NCBI GenBank assembly: GCA_013397695.1
Contig: VYZI01000002.1
Location: forward strand, 1,196,635 to 1,260,634
Source: Centropus unirufus
Taxonomy: Eukaryota > Chordata > Aves > Cuculiformes > Centropidae
Reading direction: 5' to 3'
Length of the DNA: 64,000 nt
Both the position numbers and the translations under genes were made by a program. The notes under the pieces were generated by a model. That model did no database searches. It saw only the letters and a program-made list of their open reading frames with translations, and had not been told where the DNA came from. Of this stretch, positions 34,808-49,690 are shown one piece after another (the stretch's first letter is position 1; each line of letters opens with the position of its first letter).

Positions 34808-37800
34808 AAATAAGGAAAGCAGTACAAATACCATAAAGACAAAAGAGCCAACTCCAAATTCCAAATGAATTAAAAAGTCTATATTTAGCTCCTACTATTT
34901 CTGTTTAAACTATAAAACACTTCTGTTAAATACACACCATCAGCTGAAGTTCTGCACTTGACATAGTTTTTTGGAGCCCCATAATTCATCTCTATTTTTA
35001 GTTTGCTCACAGATAAGGGAATGGCAAAGGAGAGCAAGTAACTGATTCAGGCTGGTGTGTTTTTACAGTAACTTCACAGTTGCTGCTCTAGGAATTGCTC
35101 TGGAAGCAATCCAAACCTGGCCCAACTCCCATGAAACAATTTCTCTTACAAAGGTAAGTGTTAGATCTTAAGCAACTCTTTCCCTGCTTTTGGAAAGGGT
35201 AGGAGAAAAGGGTGCATAAATCCTTGGTAGAGAAGAAGTAGCAGATTTTCTTACTAGGCGTCTGACATTAAATGCTGCTTCATGGCCATGAAGTGGAGAG
35301 TGAGGAGGATCACACCTTCAAAGAGAGCTGTTTAATGTAAATGCCAGGCCTGGACATTAAAAGGGGTATTAGGCTGCTGGAATATCTTATCCCAGCTATT
35401 CAGATTTTCATGAAAGATTTGCAATTCCCTAATTGCATATTAGAAACAGAAGTGTTTCCATCATCTAATAAATTCTAAATATCTTTCCAGAATCCCTTCA
35501 AAATGCTCAGCATATGTTTCATGTGGCCTGCAGTCTGCCACAGAGATTTTCAAATTTACCTATAGCCTGGACTCAGGAAGGGAAACAGGGAGGGGGTAGC
35601 ACAGAAATAAGATTCAGTCCCAGTTGTGGTAAATAGCAGTTGGCTGAAAAATTGGCTTTTTCTTATTTTTATCTGTATAAGTAGAAAAATCAATTTTTTA
35701 GCAGCTTGTACAAAGAGAAATCAAACTGATGGAAAACCTGCATGAATGATAAAGATGAGGGCCCATGCTGCCATCTTTCACTCAGGGTCATGGCAAGTTA
35801 TGAAGGCGTTCAGGTGTCAGATACCCCTTTCAGCTCTATTAGGGGAATGTCTTTTCTTTACCACTCTTGTTACATGCACGGTGCTTTTTCAAGCTCAAGG
35901 GAAGTTAGACTCATCAAACTTCAATGTAGCCAGCATCAATTTGGCTGAACTAGATTTGGCTTAGGTGCCTGGCATAATTAGCTGGACCATCATAGGATGA
36001 AGTTAGGAAAAAGGGAAATTAAAACTAGAATACAATTTCCACCACTAAAAATAAGTGGGATGTGAAGCAGTCCCTTAAGGAAAGATGCTGATTCTTGTGT
36101 CCAAAGTCTTTCAAAGATAGACCACACAAAGTCCCGAGTACTTCTCCCAGGAGCAATCATCCACTGGTGGGAAGACAGAAGGGATGAGATAATTTAAAAT
36201 AGATGTCAAACCCCTCTTTGAGGTACAACGAGGGAGGTATATATCCCCAGTAGAGAGAAAAAGGCAGACAGACAGATGAAAGGCTAGCGCAAAAAAAGTC
36301 AGATATAGCTCACTAATAACCTAAATTCATGAGTGTGATGTGGAAAACTCTCATTCAGCAGCTGTTAATCCTGGAAACAGCTAAGTTTTACTGGTAGCTC
36401 ACTTTTCCCTGTAAAGTCTCCCACACACACGTCCATGCTTGCCTCACCACAACAGCCCAAGGAAAAGACCAACCTAGAGCCCTCTTAGGCTGCAGGTGAA
36501 GTGGAAAGCCCTCAAGCCAACCAAAAACTTTTCTGATTTCCTAACCAAATTTGTAGTTGTTAGGATATGATTTAAAAGGTTAGTGTTATCTTAGGCTTTT
36601 CTACCTCCAGCTCTTCCGTAAGCGTCATCTCTGACTTGAGCCTTTGACAGAATGTCTGTCTTCAGGACAGAAGTCCAGATGATGCATCCTAATGGGATGA
36701 TAAGATAGTGGTGATGTGGGAGGGATTCAGTGCTCAGCAGTTCCTGCTGTCTGTTTGCAGCACTGGCCGCTTTTCACCCACCATGAACCCTGCTCTGCAG
36801 TGCCAGCCCAATGCACACCATCTCCAGCCCTGCTCCTGACACAAAGGTGTTTAAATGCCACCACGATGCCTGCATAGGTGAAAAATCCGGAGGATGGACA
36901 TCAGTCCCTAAGGGACAGACAATGTCACATTTCTCTCTTTGCGATGGCCAAAGTTGGATGAATTCATTAGGATGTCTGCAATTTCAGTCTTCATGTAGCT
37001 ATTGGGTTATAAATTTAATCCTCCTATTAGAGGACAGGAGCAGACACAGCATTTCTGTATATCCAGACTAAACATTAAGCTCCTTCAATGTACTGGAGCA
37101 TGTATACGCAAGTGATCTAGGAGGTAGAAGATAAATGTTAATGTCTTACTCTTAGTGCTTATATGAGAGTAACAACAGTTTCTTCATGTATGTAAGAGTA
37201 TTTTCAACTTACAATAGAGAATAAAATGATCACAAGTGTGATTTTTTTTAAAAAAAAACATTTCCAACAGAAGGGTGTCCAATTTTATTAGAAGGATTTT
37301 AGAAAGTAGAAATGTCTCTTAGTGCGTATGTCACATAGAGGCCATGTTAATGAAAATAATTCGGTGCTTGTAGAACAAACTATATTTAAATACAGTATTA
37401 CTGTAAAAATCATTTGAAGAATTAAGAGAAGCTAGACACTATAGGAGATCATATAGCACAGCAACATTTTTGCAGTGGCCCACCTCTTAAAAATAACAAA
37501 AAAATGAGAAGTCTTCTAAGAAATACAAATTACCTTTTTGATAAACACAATTAACAAGGAAGAAAAATACCAAAGAAAAATGAAACTGATAACTTCCTTG
37601 TGACCGCGTGCCTTGACTGAATGCTGAATTTGCACTTAGAAAGATCTGTTTTGTAAAGAATTTACTCTATTCTGTTCTGAATTGCTTATGCCTAGCATAT
37701 TTGTTTTATCAGTGTTCAAACATCATCTCATGTTGCTGATCCTTTGGAAGATATTTGTTTTGCAGAGTTCATCCAAGTCTCCACACCCAGTGATGCCTAA

Positions 37801-40800
37801 GTAGGCTCCTTCTCCTCCTAGGACAGGCTGATTTGTCATTTGTTGCAGCAAATTCCTGAAAATGTGCAATGAACGGGAAAGTCATCCTAGCTCAACTGTG
37901 TCTTCTCGGAATGACATGCACCAACTGGCTACATTAAGAAGGATGGAAAATATATAACCTCATTTTATGATAGGTTGTCCCAAATGGCTTTGAAACAATT
38001 CTCTTATGATTTTTATTCTACTCATACTGATATCATATTAATTCCATCTCAGGGTGAAATCTGAGCAGTACAATGAATCATGTAAGCCCAGGAATTGCAC
38101 ATAGGTGCTGGAGAAAACAACGGAGAAGTATCCACAGGCTTCAATGACCTTTGGATCAGACCTTGAAAAGCACTGCCTTTTTTCTTCTCCAATGACCTCA
38201 AATTAAAAAGAAATTATTTGGGTTTATGTCTAAGTTATGTTCACTTCTGAGCACAGAACATAATTTGCTACATAAAGAGTAAAATTCCCATTTCTAAAGG
38301 GATGTGCTTATTCACCGATACGTGCATTCATAGTCAACTTCCCTTAACAATTAGTGGGTCATGTGAGTTGCAGATAATGACATGGGTGGACAGGCGGCCA
38401 GTTCAATCACCAAAGTTTCATCAGAGATGTTTCTGTACTGTATCCCTCCACTGAATATCTTTACTAATTTGAACATAAAACTCTTGCTTCTAGTCCTAAA
38501 TTAATTCCATGTATTAGTACAGAAGTTCTGCCAGGTCTATAATACTCTCATAGGATGGTACTCACAAACAGCCCATGGATGAGATTCCTAGTCCATATTC
38601 ACATTGGCTCTTTTTTTTTTTTTGTTTATTTGAACGTTGTAGGCTTTCATTACTCTGCAACTGGATATCTGGCTGGAACTGACATAGAAGAACAGCTTAT
38701 TGGCTGAAGTTTGATGTAATTGTCATCTTTCCCCTAAAGAACTAAAACATCAAGGATTCATCAAAGCATGGTGATACTTGTGTTATCCAAACTAGTTCAC
38801 AAACAACACATTTCTAAGTATTCCTGTCAGACTACAGACATCAAACACTTGGCACGCATGACAAAGCTAGCTTTTGAAAGACACCGCAGAACATCAGAAG
38901 TTTCCAATGCCTATATTGGAAGCAAGACATCTCTTTAAACATATTTGCGAAGGACTGCTGCCCAAATGCAGAGGAGAGTAAAGTGATCTATAATTTCTTC
39001 ACAAAAAAAAATGGTCAAATCTCTAAACATTAAGGTTTCTGCCTTTATGGTGTATTCTGAAAAGATGAAGGATTTGGTGTTACCAGAACAAAAGGTTACC
39101 CTGCTTCAGCTGCACCTGGTAATAGCATAAATATAGTTGCATTTATGTACATGTGCTCACACTTGTGTAGTTGATTTCAGACATGGAAGAAATTATACTG
39201 GTGAAAAAAACTTCGATTAATATATATTCATAACTGTGTACAAACCATCATTATTTTAGCATATATACACTGGAAAATAATAGTTTTAAGCAATCCCAGC
39301 TACATGATTATAAGCACCACCTGTCTCCTAAATGCTTTTTTTATCCCTCATCTGAACATTTACTTTAAGGAAGAAACATGAAAGTGGATTTCACTCTAAC
39401 TTTCCTTTAGAAAACAATGTAGGCTATGGTCCATTTATTGTCTTGAAATAACGTTAAGTGATCTAAAGAGACTGAAAATTGGATTCGGCTTGTGAAATAT
39501 TTGTAAATCACCTTTCCATTGCATCAAATCCTCCTGTGTTTTCAATAATGAAATTGGTATTGCAGCCTTTACCTAAGTAAATATGACTGAACATTTCAAA
39601 TGAGTATTCAAGGCAGTAGTTGGTTTGTCACTCTATATATATTGTGCTTAGAAGCTGAGGAGAGTCTCATTCAAACTTATGTCATAAAGAGACTTCCCAG
39701 AGGACTTCGGATGAGTTGGCAGCTGTTTTGTAGGCCAGGTGTCATCAGGTGTATGTGCCAAAGAAGCTTCACAGAGGCAGAGCAGTCAGAAAGGTGCATC
39801 TCACCCTTGCTCCATTTTCAGAAAGATCTTTTTGTATGTAAGTGGCTCCAAAATTAACTTTTATTAGTTGTAAAAGCAACTTAAATTTAAAAATATAAAG
39901 TGTGCACGCACAGTTTAAACTTTCACCTAACATTGTTTAGAGGGATATTTTCTAAGGGGTTTTTGCAAATTGGGAAATTTCTGCCGCAGCTGTGAGTACT
40001 TCTATTTGAACATCTGAAATTCCACAACTATCAGCACATTAGCTCAAGCCTTGGTGACTTGTAAATCTTTCTCTGAATCTTATTTCATGAGGTCTAGGTC
40101 AAGCATTAGATGGAAATTATATTTTGCAGAGAACATACTTGAATGGCATTACTTAAAGAGAAGCAAATGGATTTGTGTTTTAACAGTAGTCCAGGTAAAA
40201 ATTAGCAAGTGTTCAGAACAGGAAAGATCCAGTTTGAGCTAGACAGCAGGTCTGTAACAGGAAAAGAGGCAGAGACATTTTAGTCTTTAGTAAGGACATG
40301 AAGCATCAGAAATATCTGAAGATCTGAGAAAAGAACACATCGTCTAAAAGCACACACTTGAGGGCAGGCACATCCCTGACACAGCACCTGCTCTGCCAAC
40401 AGCTGGCGGCAAGATGATCCAGTCGCCCAAGGAATGCTGTTTCAATTCTGACTTCTTCACCCTCACTTTCAACACAGTCTGCATACAGTGGAAGGGCTGC
40501 TTGCAGGATTTTGAAGCTATCAGGTGCTATCTAAGCCTATGTAAGGCATTAACAAACATTCGTCTTGGGCTGACCTATAATAGAGTTTGTGGTTTATCTA
40601 GTTAAGAAACAAGTAAACTGTTTCTATGATGCTCAGAATGGTTTTCCAGGGATTTCCACCCAGGCATCCATTTTCTTTGATCATTAAAAGCTATGGCCTG
40701 CTCGTGCCTTCTCAGATACTCATTCTGCATCACAATCTATTGCCCACTCAGTCCCATGGGTCTGCAACTTCCCAAACTTTAGAAAACCTAGATCAGATCT

Positions 40801-43800
40801 TCTGCTTTCTATTCCATCATTGGCCTCTGGATTGCTTACCACATTTCCAGGAATGTGGGGTTTGACCCCCTTTCTTAGGACCCAGGATAATTTTTGCCTA
40901 GAATTAGTTTCCAGCTTAGCCCAGGACTTTTCCCATGAAGTACCTTACATGAAGACGTAGATTTCCCTCTCTGTTAGACACCTGCACAATCAGAGCACTC
41001 ATCTAGGTAAGGGATCTAGGTTTGTGTTGCCTACATACTGGGCACAATGCTTTACCAACGATTGCAGAGGTTTTTCACCACTTTCCTCCACAACCCCGTG
41101 ATTATTCAACAGTTTATGAAAGTGAAATAATCCATCAAGAAACCTTAAGAGCACCCAAGTCAGTCTGTCCACTGACAGCCCAGTGGCTTGAATTCTCTCT
41201 TAACAGACTGGTGAGGACTTAGATGTGCAAATGCTCTTCTACAGAAGATGTTCACCCAAACTTGAGGGACCTAGAGATGGGATGAGCTTCATTGACCTAT
41301 GTGAGAATATACAGATCTCAGCAAAAATGTCTGGGAATGTCTTGGCCGCACTAGACCTTGAAAGGTCAACCATGTGTGTACTAATCACTGCTCTGTCAAA
41401 GATTAAAGAGAGATTTCACCTCCTCCAAGCTTTGCTCTGGGCAGGACAGGGATATATCCTCAATATGCGCCTCAGGGACTGGGGCCTTATGGGGAACACT
41501 GACAAAATGTGTGGAGCCTGGGAATCCTGAGAGGACTTAGACCCTGATTTGCTATCAGGATTTTGAAAGAACTCTGTATTTCCAACACCAGAAATGTAGA
41601 CATCTGCACTGTTGGGAGTTTGGTTGCTCTCAAAGGTATGAAAAAGCTCAAAGGATCTATATTTTGGGTTTAAGTACCTTAAGCTCCTTTGCAGGTTTTG
41701 GCCTTTCCTTTTTATCTCTGACACTGACGCTATTCATGACTTGTGTATTTTTACAGGGCCAGTGACATAATGGTCTACTACATTCAGTCAATAAAAATCC
41801 AAATGGAGCTGCAAAAATTGAAAGCCTTTTTTTTTAAAACCTTAGCAGAAATTCTGTGTTGTTTAATGGACAATCTATATTGTAGGGAATTGCTTTGGGG
41901 CAGGTGGAAACAGGGTCCAGAACTCCTGAATATATTCAAAGTAAATTGTTTCCAGACAACGATAAAGATTTCAGGATTAATAACACAGTTGATGTACTGC
42001 AAGTAGGTAGCCTTCAGAGACACCAGTCCTCCACTCCTCCTTCCTAAAAGTCAGCTCAAAGACTTTTACTGACTGCATGTTTCTTTCCAGTTGATTTCCA
42101 GGGGAATACTGCTGTCAGCTCATTGTGTTTTTCAGAATCAGCAACATAATGTCAGATGTGGGACGCAGTCTGTACTTGGGTGCTTAACTCCAAAATTGTG
42201 ATCCTTTGATGCCTCCATTTTCAAGAGTAACTTCTGTACCCAGTTGACACCAGTCACACATTTCCTGCACTGACAAAGCAGAGAAGTCCAGCACATGAGT
42301 GGCATCAAAAGACAATTAATATCCTTCCACGTCTCTTATATAACAAAGATTTTTACAGCATGTCCACTGAGGAAGTTTCTCCCTGGAAATGCCAGCGAAG
42401 GTTTTGGCAGCTGATTTGACACCCATTAATCCAGTGGCAGAGCACTCATGCAGCCTGTGAAGCACCAATTTCCAATTGTTTTCTTAGCCTAAGAAATATC
42501 AAATACACATGTCCAGCAATGGGATCTAAACATTGAACTATTGAAGGATGACTTCATCCACACCTCTAGACAGCCAGCTTTCCCTGGAGTTATAGAAGAA
42601 TCACTAGGCCAAGAGATAATCCTTCTTTTTTTGTTTTAAAGAATCCCTTTGCAAGAGTGGACTTGAGTTCCAGTCCTTGCTGGAAGAAAAGTTTAAATAT
42701 CTTGTCCAATTACTATGGATACTGAAGAAATAGGATGCACAGTTTACAGATGCAGTAAAATTGGAAAAGCATGTTTGCATCTTTCAGGAAAAAGACCCAA
42801 CGACTAGATTATAGTGATGATTTTATTACTTCTTGTGTCTCATTCATTTTCTCTAAGGCAAGCCTTAAAAGTGTGACCAAAATGTACCAGATTAACACTG
42901 ATAGGCACTCTCTTCTTCTGTCTTTAGAGGGATACATTCCTATTTCCTGCACTACTAATATTCTTGTGCATAATTACCATAGGAACACACTTGGCAGCAT
43001 GTTCTCATTGTTTTATAAAACCAGTTAAAACCAATCACACTAACAACAACAAAAAGCACAACCCTGATGTTATTTGGCTTCCCTCTTTCTTGCAAAATAT
43101 TTCAGTGTCTAAAGAAATGTAGTATTGAGCAATACTTTTAATATTCAGCTTATAGTTACACTGAGTTCATCCTCCTTACTCATGCCCCTTGGGCTATCAC
43201 TCCCTTTGCTGTTTTCAACTTTAAATAAATACTTTTAGCAGGTTTTCTTTGCCCTCTTACTCATTATTTGGCAAAACTGAATTCTTTTCTTTTTTACTTT
43301 CAATATATGATTTGTTGAACTAACCCTTTGGCTTCTCATTCAATACTATTACTTTTCAACTCAACATACACCTCTTTATTATTGTTGTCATTAAATTATT
43401 TAATGCCTGTCTGAGTTTCAGATATGAAGCACTAAAAAACTTTACTCTGGAACTATTTAATGTTAAAAGTGGATTTTTACTTCCTGATATGTATTAAAAA
43501 ATTCTTTATTGACACCAAGATTTCAGAACATCTTTCATCAGCTGTATATCTCATTCCAAAGAAAATCCAATGGATAATTTAACACTTTTCCAGATTTAAT
43601 TGCATTTATTCATCCTAAAAATACTTAAGTCATTGAAGTACTACACTCACCTGGGTTGTTTCCAAATCTATAGAAAGGTTCTTTTAGATTTGAGATATCT
43701 TTTCCTCTTTGTTCTTTTTATGAGAATTTAGAAAACTAAAATGTTCTAAGCAAGTAAAGCTCAGATAGTTGTAGCAAGACAAGGTGTGTTCTCCATCTTC

Positions 43801-46800
43801 CATATATTTTGGCAGCTGCTGAGTCTTCTGAGTTCTTTAGTTTCCATTAACATAATAAATAATGGTTTTTAGTAAAGCTGGGCCTAGCACCAATCCTTGC
43901 AATACTCCTTATGTTCATCTTCCCTTCCAAATTGGTATGTTGCCACTATCATTAACCTTGATTTATGGTCCCTTGTCTGCTTGCCAGCCTCCTTGAAAGT
44001 GTAGTTTTCTAAGTCATTTTTAATTCATTTCTGAAATGAAACTCCATGCCATGCTATTATAAAGTCCAGATTCAGCAAATATTCTGAATTCCTATTGTAT
44101 ATTAATCCTGCCACCCCATGTTACCAGAGATGTCATTTGGAGGAAAACACAAAGCAGCATTAAGAAGCAGCACTCCCAGCACAGCAAGAATAGGGAATAT
44201 AGGCCTGACAGGCTGAAGAGATGACCATAGGTTTCAGAAATACTCACATGCTTTTTATGTACAGAAGTACAAACCTCTATTTTATCATTATGCCAAAAAA
44301 ACAGCGTGAAATTGCCTCTATTGATTTTCCTCAAGAAAAATGGAGACTGGTTTCCATTAATCTGTCTTATTAGAAACATAGTTCATTTGTATCTGTATTG
44401 TTCTTCTAGACGCTTTAAAGAAAATTGGCATTCTGAGTAGGAATTAGTCTAGTATGATTATCTTTGATTTATTTGATACGGTCCCATTGTACTCTAAGGA
44501 CTAAATCCTCCGCTTTTTCAAAAGTATTTTTGTAAAAAATATTTGTCCTCAGAGGACTTAAAATTGCAATAAATTTACCCTAACTCATCATGCTGATACT
44601 GCCTTGATTTTTATTTCTTGTTTCTTTATAATAATCAGTGAGAGAGGTGATAAATCTTCTCTGCACTGAAAATTCATCTCTGCTTGATTTCTTTCCATAT
44701 TTATCTTTCCCGATAATAGGAGTGGAGGCAAGTGAAAATCTTTTGATTCATAGGTGCATTAACTCTGAAACTAGGTAAGGAAAAGTCTCCTCTCTGCAGT
44801 AGGACAAACTATCAACTTGTCACCCCACAGAAGAGTGCCTAAAGTGCAGTGAAGGCCCATCCTTTCATCAGTTTATCCACCGGCTCTATCAGCCAAAAAA
44901 ACCCCATTTTGATTCCTAATGTTTTATTCCATTTTTTATTTGCTTGTCCACTGCAGTTTCAACATAAACTTTGGAAAACATTACTGGACCTATTTGTCGG
45001 AAATAACTGTTCTTCTTTGTTTTCATTCCTTTAGCAGCTGCTTTCCAGCAACTGAGAAAGAACTTAAATCTGCTAGTTGTTAATTATTACACTGCTCTCC
45101 CACTCCCACCTCCATATGTACAACCTGATCACGCTCTCCCTTATCAGAAAAACATCCCAGAAACTACACTACGTAGCTACAGTTACAGTAAAAGGGTTTC
45201 TGCACACAGAGGTTCTGATTCAGTTATTGCTTGATACTCTCTCGGGGAAACTTGACTTCAGTGGGAGTTGTTCCCCATAATGACTGAGCAGAGATTTCAG
45301 GGCATGGACTACAGAGCACAGGAACACCCACAGAAATTTTATGTAGCAGATCAAGATAGTGAAGCCACTCCGATAGGTTCTTCTGGGAATACTGACACTA
45401 CAACTGAAAAGCATTGGCTTCTGCCTCTGTTTAGGAGATACTGCAAGTTCAGAGCCTACATTTGTAGGTTCAGCTTAAGGCTATAAAGCTTTTTATGACA
45501 TATAAGGTTTGATAAAAATGGGTTTGTTGTTGTTCTATTATTACTTTGAGCATGATCTAACTTATAGATCTAATAGTAGATTTAAGATATCCTGTAGGTG
45601 GAGTTGGTAGCACTGCCTCCTATTAAAGTTTTCTAACACTTCCCCTTACAAGACTGTATTCAAGGGCTTATAGCTATGCCAGACCCGAACCATTTGGACT
45701 GAAATTTTACATGTTGCTTCGAAAATCTAGCCTCAGGCTGAATTTTACTGGCAAGCATCAACTAAAATTGTGCAACTGTTCAGCTTTCTCCAAGAATAAA
45801 ACTGGGAAAATTAAACATTTTATGCACTGTTAAAGGTATACAGACGTTTTCTTGGAGAAACTAAAAGTCTACACTACAGCATGTATTGGAAACACAGTAA
45901 ATAATACCTTCTTACAGGGAGCATGTTTTCCACCAAATCTAGAAAAAGTTTTCAAGGTAAACTCCTATGAAATCACAGTTTAAAAGATCTCAGCAGAAAT
46001 ATCTATTTTGAAAACTGAACAGCACCAATTCTGTCTTCACTAAAAAATCTTAAGCGCCTGAAATTTCCTGTAGTACTGGGTTTTTGGAATGATAAATAAC
46101 ATATCTGCCTCTTCCAGATTTCTTCCTTTTTTAGGTACAGTAATTTCAGTACAGAAAACTAGCTGATGCAAATGCAGATGAAAAATGGACTTGGTTGTCA
46201 GTGAAGAGAGATGTGAAACAGTCTGCTGAGAATGGGAGAGGGTACAAAGACAGTTCAGTAAAGTGAATGATGCTCTGAAAATGAGTGAACAAAGATTTAA
46301 GTCTTTGCTGGCGGATGGGAGCCAGGGCTGGCTGAATTGCGTGAAATAAGAAGTCCGGGAGAATTAATGCTATCGTATGAACATGTTGAAGAAGGTGAGG
46401 CATGAAGTGACAAGTTAGGAGTCATAACATGTATTTTTACCCTTGAATAGATATACAGCTTCCTAATTCTCATCATTTGCTCTTGTTAGATAGTAGCTGT
46501 GAAGCCCATTGGTGATCTGTACTCATTTTTCTCCTTTACAGCTGGTCTTTATAAATTATGTCAATTTATTTCTGCTATAAATTATTTAACTGCTTGACAG
46601 TACCCTACTGACATATGATGAAATGCTTCTATTTCTTTTACAAGAAAAGAAATAGGAAATCAGGCGTGGTCAGAAATGGATACCATAGTTTAAAATGGCA
46701 TTGCCCTCTATACCAAAAAAGTTTATTATTTTCCTCTGATGGTTTTAATTCTTCCCTTGGTTGCATCACAGCCAGATGAACTGCCTAAATATTTTCCCTC

Positions 46801-49439
46801 CACATGAGTTTAAATTCTAGTAACTTCTTGCTGAAAGATTCCCAGATATTGCACCAGACCAGACAAAGAACATTCACATAATCTAGTCACTTAACTTATA
46901 ACAGCAGTAATCTCCACCTAGGACATGGCCTAAATAACAATTAATAATGAAAGAAATTGATTAGTACAGAGTCCAAAACTCAGAATTCAGTAAAAAAAAT
47001 ATTCAATAGGTCATTGTTAATTCATTTGGTACCATGATGATATAGTGGGCTGGTGGAAAATGCTGCATGATGTCGATGGAAAAAAAAATGCTGGTGTGTA
47101 AAGAGATACTTTCTAAGATTTGAATGCCTTATTTTGTTCTCTAAATTTATCTGTGACATATTAAAAGACTCCACCTCTGCCTATACACATTATTTTTTTT
47201 AAAAAAAATTATTAAAATAATCTTAAAGTAATAATTAAAATGTTCATATTAATATTTTTTCATCACATCAGATTTTGTTCTCCGTGTTCCAGTTGAGTTT
47301 TATTACAGGTACCAGAATTTATGCTGCCCACTGTTCATTTTTCAGTTATTTATTTGTGAAAACAAAGTAGAAAATTATTAATTTCTCTGGATGTTTTTTC
47401 TGTGTTTTGTATAGTAAGAAAAAAAAACCAACAGACTTTTCTGACTTTTTGGTTGGAAATATCCAAGGTGCTATTTCACCTAGAGATGAGCTGAAGAAGG
47501 GTCAGTTACTTTTTCCATTCTTTGCCTTGGCCTCTAACTTTATACAGTTTTACCACATCCAGCTATGCCAGCAAAGTTTTCATTTTTGTTCAACATCAAA
47601 CACAGAAAATTCAGCTCCAGGGAATTAAATTCTTCCTCTTGTCTACAGCAGAAAGTTTGAAGCTTGTCTTGAGCTAAAGAAGCTTAAAATATGTTTTTGT
47701 TCTCCAAAGCCTCATCACTGCAAGGCTCAACAGAAAGGTTTCAATGACTTGCTAGGATCCTGATCAAGCACTGTTGGTTTGGGGTTTTCTTAGAAAAGCT
47801 TTTTCATCCTCCTGAAATGGAGAAAGTCTGACAACAATTACCAGAGGAGGAAATCATCCTCAAGCTTTAAAGCCTGTAGACTGCTTGTTGAAGCAATATT
47901 GTACATTTGAGAAACTATGATTTTATAGTAAGGCTGTGGGCTAGACTGAGGTTATCTAGGTTTAGGCCTTGGTTTAAACTGTGTGGATTTAAGCAATCCT
48001 TCACAAGCTACAGCCAGTAGCTGTAACTTGGATCATGAACAGAAGGTTTTGGTGAAAAAAAAGTACTGATGCCCTGAAGTTTCAGTCGTGATGCTGCCTG
48101 CCCTGTGCCCATCTGGGAAGCAGGAGAAAACCATTCCTCTGTTTGTGCCCAAAGAGGTCAAAGCAGATAGTTTAGAGAGATTTTTAATCTAAAAAAAATT
48201 CTAATCCTGAAAAAAGACATAATACTGTCTGTATATGTAGTACAAGTTTTCTTCCCATATTCTGTTCAAATAATTTTCAGAGCAATTTTTAGCTGTGAAC
48301 ACGCCTTCTGCCTTTGTTCCCTGATGTACCTTGGATTCTTTTTGGCACAATGGAAGAGATAGAGCCCCAGTTTCCTGCTGCATAGCCCAGGAGGCCAGGG
48401 CACTGGTATCTTCTATGAACAACACTGCCAAAAGTCCTGCATTGAGTGCCTGCCTGGACAAGTTCTTTTCTTGCTAAGTGCTCAAATAATAAAAATAATA
48501 TATAAAACAAGAGCACCACTTTCATCATTTTTTTAACAGTTCTATTTTTAAAGAAAAGCAAGAACATTATTCTTTCAAAAACCAGATGTAAATGTCAGCC
48601 ACAGAAGACCCTAGGCTCTAAAATGAATGGATACACCATTCTGTAGGCTTAAATCCAGAGCCTATGCTCTGGAGGGGGATAGTATTCATAACGTATAAAA
48701 ATCTCCTCTTAGTTTTTCCTATTGGTTAGTATTAATCTTCGACCTACTTAAAAGTGTTATATATTTTCCAAGATATCTTATTTTTCCCCTGCTGTTCAAA
48801 GGGTGCATATGTACTTTATATACACTTATTCTTTGTTCTCAGAAGGTCTATGAACTGAAAATGCTGATGTCTAAAAACATCCAAGTCCTCCGAGGAAACC
48901 AAGTCAGACACCTATGGGATGAATTCATATGTACAAGTTTCTTTCCTGTGTATGTAACAAAATTTGATATCTCAGCTTACTTGGCCTATCTAAAAAATCT
49001 ACAGCTCACAGACTTGCCATCAAAACAGAAAAACAATTTATTAGTGTGTCAACTTGAATATTTATGAAGTATATCACAAAATCTATATACCTTTTTTTTG
49101 GACACAGAAATGGAGATAGAAAGTCCCTCTGTAGTAGAGTCAGAGTAAACCACTGGTTGGAGCATTGCCACCTTGCAATTCTGATTAAATACTTTTCCAT
49201 CCAACTACTCAAGCCATCCAGCAAATTATGCTGAAGTCTGTGCTAATACATTTGCTAGTACAAGTGGCTGGACTAGATCGATCTATAATTTCTTCTCCTT
49301 AATGTGAATGAGACTACAGAGACAAATACTATTGTACTGAATTCATCCACATTTTTCAATTATATGTCTAAGTGATACAAATGCCTCACTGACAGAAATT
49401 GAGTTTCCGTTTAAGGTTCCCTCAACCACATCAGTTATC
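34808..49439. other. Long intergenic stretch, no gene recognised
   Basis: About 14.6 kb of AT-rich unique sequence. An exon-like block with open frame and strong splice signals lies at 35069-35153. Poly-T/poly-A tracts occur at about 37230-37260, 38611-38624 and 47190-47210. No CR1 or recognisable protein. Confidence 0.65.
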
Positions 49440-49690
49440 AGAGAACCATAACAAAGCTGACGGGAAAGGAACTCTGGTGGTCATCTTGTCCAGCCTCCCA
49501 TAGCCAACAGGATGGTCACCGATGCTGGATCAAGCCACTCGTAATTTTTTTTCTGCCCAGTCTTGAAAACCTCCAAGAATAAAGACTCTGTGCAACCCTT
49601 TGTCAATCTAACCAGAGAAGCCAAGATATTTAAGGGTGGATGGAAGGTCACCATCCCAAAGGGAGAACCAGATCTGGTTGTGTAATATAG
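49440..49690 (-). mobile_element. Old, diverged CR1 remnant
   Basis: On the + strand, ggaactctggtggtcatcttgtccagcctccc and the later ccaagaataaagactctgtgcaaccctttg echo the reversed CR1 3' region (ctggaggtcatc-tagtcca and tccaaggatggagactccacaacc). The terminal attctatg repeats are lost. It is clearly older than the copies at 53.7 and 60.6 kb. Confidence 0.65.

Noticed and set aside
35918..35948. HQFG peptide next to bases resembling exon B (catca-tttgg-aact)
   Set aside because: Similarity does not extend beyond about 20 bases and it lies downstream of the exon J fossil, out of order.
47407..47628. Open frame after a pyrimidine-rich tract ending gtatag
   Set aside because: No clear donor site, no recognisable protein and a poly-A stretch at the start make it an unlikely exon.
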